Assembly: GCF_014287895.1 (NCBI RefSeq)
Contig: NZ_JACOPP010000003.1
Coordinates: 124,001 to 188,000, forward strand
DNA: 64,000 nt
Direction: 5' to 3'
From: Lawsonibacter hominis
GTDB taxonomy: Bacteria > Bacillota > Clostridia > Oscillospirales > Oscillospiraceae
In this document: positions 59,303 through 64,000 of the stretch, one piece after another
Position numbering within the stretch: the first letter of the stretch is position 1
Layout of the letters: each line of letters opens with the position of its first letter
Notes under the pieces: model-generated
Told to the model about the DNA's origin: nothing
Databases searched by the model: none
Seen by the model: the letters and a program-made list of their open reading frames with translations, nothing else
Program-made: the position numbers and the translations under genes

Positions 59303-59785
59303 GTAGGAAAATATGCACGACGGAGACAATTTTGCTGCAACGCCAATTATGCCATTATGGCACCGCTTCACATCACTGCATGCACACCAATCGGCTGCTG
59401 CCCTAATGCTGCGGCTGTGCCCCCGCAGCAAGTGCTTGTGCCTATTTTTAGCTACAGTGCTACTCCACAGAATCGTTGCAGTATTACCTGTTTTAACAGA
59501 CAGCGGTGATTAGCCAAATCGCCTCTATGCAGAGATTCCCTTTTCTATAACGCTAGACATGTATCGAATCTTAGGGCGCAACATGCCACTAACTTTTGAA
59601 CGTTGTGAATAATGCCGGATTGAAAAAAGCAATGAAAATGTGGTAAAATGAGAACCAGCGGCGAACCGGATGGATACCGATCTCCAATCATGTATTTCTT
59701 CTTTTGACCCAATTTTAAAGGTTCCGGAAGGATTTTTTAACAGCGGCGTGGTATCATGTACCCAGAACGACAAGGAGGGGTCAAC
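59303..59785 (+). promoter_or_regulatory. Intergenic region with a putative promoter for the PspC gene
   Basis: TTGAAA - 18 bases - TAAAAT at 59620-59649 points toward the PspC-domain gene. A 66-codon frame after the PrpD gene and an 82-codon frame on the minus strand look like non-coding AT-rich sequence. No repeats or insertion-sequence ends were seen, although this is where the AT-rich island ends. Confidence 0.45.
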
Positions 59786-60001
59786 ATGAATGAACCCAAA
59801 AAGCTCTATCGAATCGAGCAGGGAGCCAAGCTGTTCGGCGTCTGCGGCGGTATCGCGGAATACTTCAATATCGACGCCAACCTGGTGCGGCTGATCTGGG
59901 TGGTGCTCAGCCTGCTCACCGTAGTGGTGACCGGCGTTGTCCTCTATCTCATTGCCGCGCTGCTCCTGCCCAAGAAGAGCGACGTATATCCGGGTTATTA
60001 G
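59786..60001 (+). CDS. PspC domain protein
   Basis: This 71-residue protein has the PspC pattern KLFGVCGGIAEYFNIDANLV followed by one membrane helix of about 25 residues (LIWVVLSLLTVVVTGVVLYL). PspC-type proteins respond to membrane stress. AAGGAGGGG lies 6 bases before the ATG. Confidence 0.92.
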   Translation: MNEPKKLYRIEQGAKLFGVCGGIAEYFNIDANLVRLIWVVLSLLTVVVTGVVLYLIAALLLPKKSDVYPGY

Positions 60002-60011
60002 CGAGTGCGCA

Positions 60012-60052
60012 AAAAGGGACGCGCCCCCCGTTTCGGGGACGCGTCCCTTTTG
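60012..60052. terminator. Bidirectional terminator
   Basis: Stem AAAAGGGACGCG/CGCGTCCCTTTT with an inner CCCC/GGGG extension, between the convergent PspC and 72-residue genes. Confidence 0.88.
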
Positions 60053-60271
60053 TCAAAAGAGTTTTTTTAGGGAATCGACGGTGTCCGAAAGTTTGCCGGC
60101 CGAGAGCTTGGCCTTCACGCCTTGAACGATCTGTTGGATTGCATCATCCGGCAAATCCACGCCCAAAAGCTTCTCCACGGCTTTGGCTGGGTTCTGCTGG
60201 AACTGAGCCCGCAGTGCGCTGTCCTTAGCGAAGGATTCCGCCAGCTGACGGATTTGAGCGTTGAGATCCAT
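60053..60271 (-). CDS. Small helical protein of unknown function (72 residues)
   Basis: The protein is helical, with SALRAQFQQNPAKAVEKLLG followed by VDLPDDAIQQIVQGVKAKL. The P..A.E..LG..LP motif recalls Nif11/nitrile-hydratase-like leader peptides of ribosomal peptide clusters, but no modification enzymes are near and there is no Gly-Gly core. AAGGAG precedes the ATG. It lies 12 bases downstream of a YegP gene in the same operon. It is probably a cytoplasmic stress or housekeeping peptide. Confidence 0.7.
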   Translation of the reverse strand: MDLNAQIRQLAESFAKDSALRAQFQQNPAKAVEKLLGVDLPDDAIQQIVQGVKAKLSAGKLSDTVDSLKKLF

Positions 60272-60283
60272 ACGCCGCGCTCC

Positions 60284-60655
60284 TTACGCCTGCTCCACGA
60301 TGGAGGCGTCGGGGGCGTTTTTCTTGACGGATTCGATTCCGTTCATGCAGCTGGCCATGGCCTTGTACCCCTCGCTGACGGCGATGATTTGGCCGTTGAC
60401 CGCTTTCAGACGGAACCGGAATTCCCCGGCTTTGTCGGCGTAGACCTCGAACTTGGGGTGCTTTGCGGCGGGATACCCCTCCACGGTCTGATCCTCCACG
60501 GCCGCCGCGGGCGCGTTCTTCTGAACGCTGGCGATGCCCTTGCGGCAGGCATCCTCAGAGGTATAGACCTCTGAAGTGGCGATGGTTTCTCCGTTGCCCG
60601 CCTTCAAGTCGAACTTGATGCCGGTGCTGGTCTTTCGAATGACGAATTTACCCAT
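60284..60655 (-). CDS. YegP-like protein (two DUF1508 repeats)
   Basis: This 123-residue protein has two tandem DUF1508 repeats: FDLKAGNGETIATSEVYTSE with a SVQKNAP ending, and FRLKAVNGQIIAVSEGYKAM with a SVKKNAP ending. YegP-type proteins are small and their role is unclear. GGGAGG precedes MGKFVIRK; a six-residue upstream extension is not needed. Confidence 0.9.
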   Translation of the reverse strand: MGKFVIRKTSTGIKFDLKAGNGETIATSEVYTSEDACRKGIASVQKNAPAAAVEDQTVEGYPAAKHPKFEVYADKAGEFRFRLKAVNGQIIAVSEGYKAMASCMNGIESVKKNAPDASIVEQA

Positions 60656-60698
60656 GATATTGCCTCCCTTCAAAGTTAAAGCATCGGAATTCAGGAAC

Positions 60699-60727
60699 AG
60701 AATACATCAAAAGTACATAAAAGGCAA
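60699..60727 (-). promoter_or_regulatory. Promoter of the yegP-72 aa operon
   Basis: On the minus strand TTGCCT - 17 bases - TATTCT lies about 45 bases before the YegP start. Confidence 0.5.
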
Positions 60728-60790
60728 GAAAAAACGGGGAAAAGGGCGAAGGCCGGCGGGGCCACCGCGGAGACACGGGAGAAGATGGAT

Positions 60791-61156
60791 ATGAACTTTT
60801 ATGAGCGCGTATACTGTCTGGTGCGGCAGATTCCGCAGGGCAAATGTGCCAGCTATGGGCAGATAGCCCTGCTGCTGGGTTCGCCCCGGGCGGCCCGGGC
60901 GGTGGGATATGCCCTGCGTGCCTGCAGGGAACCGGGGGTCCCCTGCCACAGGGTGCTCCGGGCCGACGGTTCCGCCAGCTGCGCGTTCGGCCCGGGCGTA
61001 CAGCGGTCTCTGCTGGAGGCGGAGGGCGTGGCGTTTACGGCGGAGGGCCGGGTGGACTGGACGCGGAGCATGTGGGACGGACAGGCTGAGGCGCGGGACG
61101 CGGCGCACGAAGGCGGCCTGCCGCCGCCTGCTTATATTAAAGGTAGGAGGCGTTGA
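60791..61156 (+). CDS. MGMT-family alkylguanine alkyltransferase-like protein
   Basis: This protein of about 121 residues carries the O6-alkylguanine-DNA alkyltransferase active-site motif PCHRVLRADG with the nucleophile Cys present, unlike inactive ATL proteins that have Trp there. It also has the DNA-binding helix GQIALLLGSPRAARAVGYAL. It is a one-domain form without Ada-type N-terminal parts. The second ATG is favoured because GGAGA then sits 8 bases away; an ATG 6 bases earlier is possible. Confidence 0.85.
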   Translation: MNFYERVYCLVRQIPQGKCASYGQIALLLGSPRAARAVGYALRACREPGVPCHRVLRADGSASCAFGPGVQRSLLEAEGVAFTAEGRVDWTRSMWDGQAEARDAAHEGGLPPPAYIKGRRR

Positions 61157-61173
61157 CGGCGCGCCGGTTTTGC

Positions 61174-61202
61174 TTGCCATATGGATGCGGGCGTGATAAC
61201 AT
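61174..61202 (+). promoter_or_regulatory. Promoter of the DUF2156-GNAT pair
   Basis: TTGCCA - 17 bases - TAACAT, 36 bases before the DUF2156 start. Confidence 0.5.
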
Positions 61203-61238
61203 ATCGGTACACTGGGAAAACAAGGAGACGAAACCTGT

Positions 61239-62159
61239 ATGATCGATTTTCACCCTCCCCGCCTGGAGGAAAAGCCTTGGGTCGACGAGCTGCTGCGGCG
61301 GGCGGACTACCGGGGCTGCGACTATAATTTTACCAACCTGTTTGTATGGAGCCGGGCGTACCACCAGGAGATTGCCCGGGTGGACGATTTTCTGGTGACC
61401 CATGTCTGCGGGCGGATGGGATGCAGCTTTATGTTCCCCGCCGGAGGCGGCGATCTGGCGAGCGTGATCCGGAAGCTGGAGGAGGAAGCGGCCCGGCGGG
61501 GCGAGCCCCTGCGGCTGGTGTGCCTTACCCCGCGCCAAATGGCGGAGCTGGAGGAGTTTTTTCCCGGTCAGTTTACCTTCACCGCCGACCGGGACGGATA
61601 CGACTATCTCTACGAGATCGACCGCCTGGCCGATTTGGGCGGCAAGCGCCTGCATGCCAAGCGCAACCATATCAACCGTTTTATGGAGAACAATCCCTCC
61701 TGGACCTATGAGGAGATCACGCCCGAGAGCCTGGGCGAGTGCCTGGCCATGGACAAGGAGTGGTACCGGCGCTCTCTCGCGCGGGAGGGAGAGGCGGAGG
61801 AACGGGACCTGGGGGACGAGGGCGTCGCCCTTCGGCAGGCCATGGAGCATTATCAGGCGCTGGGCCTGGAGGGAGGGCTGATCCGGGTATACGGCGAGGT
61901 GGTGGCCTTCACCATGGGGGATCTGCTGAACAGCGACACCTACGACGTACACTTTGAGAAAGCCTACGGAGAGCTTCAGGGAGCCTACGCCATGATCAAC
62001 CGTGAATTTGCCCGCTGGGTGCGCGGACGCCATCCCAATGTGAGATACCTCAACCGGGAGGACGACATGGGGGTGGAGGGGCTGCGCAAGGCAAAGGAAT
62101 CCTACTACCCCGACCAGATGGTGGAAAAGCACACAGCGATGTGGAAGAGGGAGACCTGA
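61239..62159 (+). CDS. DUF2156 (GNAT-fold) protein
   Basis: This 306-residue protein is of the DUF2156 type, related to the catalytic half of phosphatidylglycerol lysyltransferases: CDYNFTNLFVWSRAYHQEIA at the start, GKRLHAKRNHINRFMENNPS in the middle and YLNREDDMGVEGLRKAKESY at the end. It may transfer an aminoacyl or acyl group, but no membrane flippase domain is present. The GNAT gene follows within 33 bases. Confidence 0.8.
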   Translation: MIDFHPPRLEEKPWVDELLRRADYRGCDYNFTNLFVWSRAYHQEIARVDDFLVTHVCGRMGCSFMFPAGGGDLASVIRKLEEEAARRGEPLRLVCLTPRQMAELEEFFPGQFTFTADRDGYDYLYEIDRLADLGGKRLHAKRNHINRFMENNPSWTYEEITPESLGECLAMDKEWYRRSLAREGEAEERDLGDEGVALRQAMEHYQALGLEGGLIRVYGEVVAFTMGDLLNSDTYDVHFEKAYGELQGAYAMINREFARWVRGRHPNVRYLNREDDMGVEGLRKAKESYYPDQMVEKHTAMWKRET

Positions 62160-62191
62160 TCCGGCGGATCATTGGAAAGGAGGCGGGGCAG

Positions 62192-63070
62192 ATGGTGGAC
62201 ATCCGCCCATCCAGGCCGGGGGAGATCCCGGCGCAGAAGGCGCTCTGGAAGACGGCCTTCGGGGACGAAGACCGCTTGATCGACTGGTTTTATGACTGCT
62301 GCATGCCGGAGGAGGATATGCTCCTGCTGCTGGAGGATGGACGCCTGGCTTCCATGCTGGCGCTGCTGCCCGTGTCGCTGTCCCTGCCCGGGGGCGTGGA
62401 GGCGGCGGGACGCTATGTCTATGCCCTGGCCACCGATCCCTCCATGCGCGGTAAGGGATATGGGCGGCAGCTGCTGCACTATGTGGACGGATTCCTGTCT
62501 TCCCGGGGGAGCGATTGTGTCACCGTAGTCCCCGCCGAGCCCAGCCTGCATAAGTTTTTTGCCACTGTGGCGTTTTGCCCGGCCTTTTCCACCCGGAAGC
62601 TGGAGCTGCTGCGGGACATGGTGGGGCCGGCGCGTGCGGAGGACGGCCTGACGGAGGCGGAGCCGCAGGAGTACGGCCGCCTGCGGCGCGCCCTGCTCTC
62701 GGATACCGCCGCGGTCCATTATGATCAGCGCCTGCTGCGGTTCCAGCAGGGCATGAGCCGTATGAACGGCGGGGGCTTGTACAAGATCACGGTGGACGGT
62801 GTGGAGGGCTGCGCCGCGGCTGAGTATGTGGATCGGCACAGCGTATTGTGCAAGGAGCTGCTGATCCCGTCTCAGCACCTGGCGCGGGCCGTGGCCCGGC
62901 TGGCGGAGCGGCTGCCCGCCGACCGGTATCATGTGCGTACCCCCGCCGGGTGGGAGGGCCTGCCGGGCAGCTACAACCAGGCGTTCGGAATGGTCAAGTG
63001 GTACGACCGGGAAAAGCGGGCGCTGTGGGAGCGGACGGCGCACGGCTATATGGGCCTCGGGTTTGACTGA
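62192..63070 (+). CDS. GNAT family N-acetyltransferase
   Basis: This 292-residue protein has an N-terminal GNAT domain with the acetyl-CoA loop ATDPSMRGKGYGRQLLHYV and a C-terminal extension of about 130 residues of unassigned fold. The start MVDIRPSRPG follows GGAGG. It is in an operon with DUF2156. The substrate is unknown. Confidence 0.85.
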   Translation: MVDIRPSRPGEIPAQKALWKTAFGDEDRLIDWFYDCCMPEEDMLLLLEDGRLASMLALLPVSLSLPGGVEAAGRYVYALATDPSMRGKGYGRQLLHYVDGFLSSRGSDCVTVVPAEPSLHKFFATVAFCPAFSTRKLELLRDMVGPARAEDGLTEAEPQEYGRLRRALLSDTAAVHYDQRLLRFQQGMSRMNGGGLYKITVDGVEGCAAAEYVDRHSVLCKELLIPSQHLARAVARLAERLPADRYHVRTPAGWEGLPGSYNQAFGMVKWYDREKRALWERTAHGYMGLGFD

Positions 63071-63580
63071 TAGGGCATCCGGCTGGAGGGGCGCTGCCTG
63101 TGTGGGGCGCGGCGCGGTTGAACCGCTCCGGCCCGCCGGAGAAAACGGGCGTACGCCGGTATCATGCGCCTGAAGCATCGAATTTTGCAGAATATGTCCC
63201 CAAAAGCGGCGCACGGCAAGTCCGTGCGCCGCTTTTTGCATCGTTTCTGGTCGGATGCTTCAGCACGTTAGTTTGACGGGTTTGGCTGCAAATGAATAAT
63301 TTTTAACTTTGATGGTTTTATATTCGCTTGCAAGTTTAAAAATGAAGAAAAAAGACACCAAAAAACAGTTTTTCATAATAAAGAAAATTGTTTTCCGAAA
63401 TAATTTATGGACAAATACGAGGATAAATGTTCGTGTCGTGAGGACACTTGCAAGAAAAGGAGTCATTTCCATCAAAAAGGCGGAGGGAATCCCTTGACGC
63501 AGGAGGGCTTTTAAGATAAAATAAACGAACGCTAATATGGGGCATCATGAATTGAAGCAACAGATATAGGAAGTGAAGAA
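63071..63580 (+). promoter_or_regulatory. Terminator, AT-rich spacer and promoter before the ABC permease
   Basis: A 15-bp stem AAAAGCGGCGCACGG and complement (63202-63236) with a T5 tail ends the GNAT transcript. About 220 bases of AT-rich sequence follow. TTGACG - 17 bases - TAAAAT (63494-63522) lies 59 bases before the permease start. Short frames of about 60 codons in the AT-rich part are not convincing genes. Confidence 0.65.
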
Positions 63581-64000
63581 ATGGCAAAATACACAGCGAA
63601 GCGAGTAGTGATGGCGCTGTTGACGCTGCTGGTGGTGGCCTGCATTACCTTTTTCCTGATGAACGCCATACCGGGGAACCCGTGGCTGTCGGAGAAGACG
63701 CCGTCCCAGGCGACGATCGACGCGCTGAACGCGAAGTATGGGCTGGACCAGCCGCTGATCGTGCAGCTGGGAAAGTACCTGGGGAACCTGCTGCAGGGGG
63801 ACTTCGGGGTGTCGATCAAAATGCAGAAGAACCGCCCGGTCCTGGACATCATCCTGGAGATGTTCCCGGTTTCGGCGAAGGTGGGCATCGTGGCCATCTG
63901 CTGGGCGGTGGTGGTCGGGGTGCCGTTGGGCTGCCTGGCCGCCTATAAGCGGGGGACTTGGGTGGACAGCCTTTTGCGGGTGGTGTGCACCATCGGCATC
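63581..64000 (+). CDS. Dipeptide/oligopeptide-type ABC transporter permease (partial)
   Basis: The 140 visible residues match the N terminus of DppB/OppB permeases: RVVMALLTLLVVACITFFLM as the first membrane helix, then the conserved AIPGNPW, LNAKYGLDQPLIVQ and GDFGVSIKMQKNRPVLDII. The 3' part lies outside the window. It is probably the first gene of a peptide or nickel transporter operon, since a promoter lies just upstream. Confidence 0.9.
   Translation, partial: MAKYTAKRVVMALLTLLVVACITFFLMNAIPGNPWLSEKTPSQATIDALNAKYGLDQPLIVQLGKYLGNLLQGDFGVSIKMQKNRPVLDIILEMFPVSAKVGIVAICWAVVVGVPLGCLAAYKRGTWVDSLLRVVCTIGI

Noticed and set aside
59313..59513. A 66-codon frame just after the second MmgE/PrpD gene
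   Set aside because: A weak AGTAGGA-like site is present, but the protein looks random and ends in AT-rich non-coding sequence.
59525..59773. An 82-codon minus-strand frame at the end of the AT-rich island, considered as a transposase remnant
   Set aside because: No transposase motif or terminal inverted repeats could be seen.
63309..63497. A 62-codon Lys-rich frame before the ABC permease
   Set aside because: It lies in an AT-rich spacer, lacks a ribosome site, and its end overlaps the permease promoter.
1..64000. CRISPR arrays, rRNA genes, prophage or intact insertion sequences
   Set aside because: No regularly spaced repeats, rRNA sequence, integrase, phage structural gene or transposase was found on either strand.

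Overview
The window looks like chromosome from a high-GC, spore-lineage Firmicute of the family Oscillospiraceae (a gut relative of Flavonifractor, Lawsonibacter or Intestinimonas). This is inferred from gene content: a DUF2508/BofA pair, a V-type ATPase instead of an F-type one, ribosomal protein L27 with a cleavable N-terminal extension beside the Prp protease, a SufC/SufB-only Fe-S system, and anaerobic enzymes (2-hydroxyacyl-CoA dehydratase, molybdopterin oxidoreductase, selenophosphate synthetase). The genus cannot be settled from sequence reading alone.

Layout. 1-9970 (minus strand): a 2-hydroxyacyl-CoA dehydratase subunit and an in-frame dehydratase/activase fusion, tRNA-Gly(GCC), a lipoprotein with a degenerate transglutaminase fold, a LUD-domain protein, a YitT-type membrane protein and the topoisomerase IV-type pair parE-parC. 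10450-13530: DUF2508, BofA, an SLH protein, a MarR regulator and a membrane-anchored glycosidase-like protein. 13700-22720: a nine-gene V-ATPase operon in the order of the Enterococcus hirae Na+ pump (ntpFIKECGABD), with Na+-site residues in the rotor subunit. 22740-25640: a DUF2975/HTH/secreted-protein operon and a ferritin-like protein. 25727-27885: SmsC-SmsB plus a hotdog thioesterase. 27890-30430: a small membrane protein and release factor 3 with a long leader.

30897-39640 is a self-contained catabolic or respiratory unit. It has a consensus promoter followed by a 32-bp palindrome, then a three-gene TRAP transporter, an FAD/NAD(P)-type oxidoreductase, a cytoplasmic molybdopterin oxidoreductase, a four-cluster ferredoxin and two tandem IclR regulators. 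Its substrate is unknown. 39670-44720 is a selenium-mobilisation island: selD, DUF3343, yedF and yedE run leftward; a cysteine-desulfurase-like enzyme and a LysR regulator run rightward from a divergent promoter region. The two regions abut, so selenium-dependent and molybdenum-dependent chemistry are neighbours here.

44720-50240 returns to housekeeping genes (obgE, rpmA, prp, rplU, an RlmA-like methyltransferase, a DEAD-box helicase) after a degraded stretch that carries a 33-codon relic of an FAD oxidoreductase. 50240-59780 is an AT-richer insert-like block: a LysR regulator, an SLC13-type permease, two paralogous FAD oxidoreductases (the first broken by a one-base frameshift), two MmgE/PrpD-family enzymes and a candidate 50-residue cysteine-rich protein. 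It is probably a carboxylate uptake and degradation island. 59780-64000 holds small stress-type proteins (PspC, YegP), an MGMT-family protein, DUF2156 and GNAT proteins, and the start of a dipeptide-type ABC permease. No CRISPR array, rRNA, intact insertion sequence or prophage was seen.
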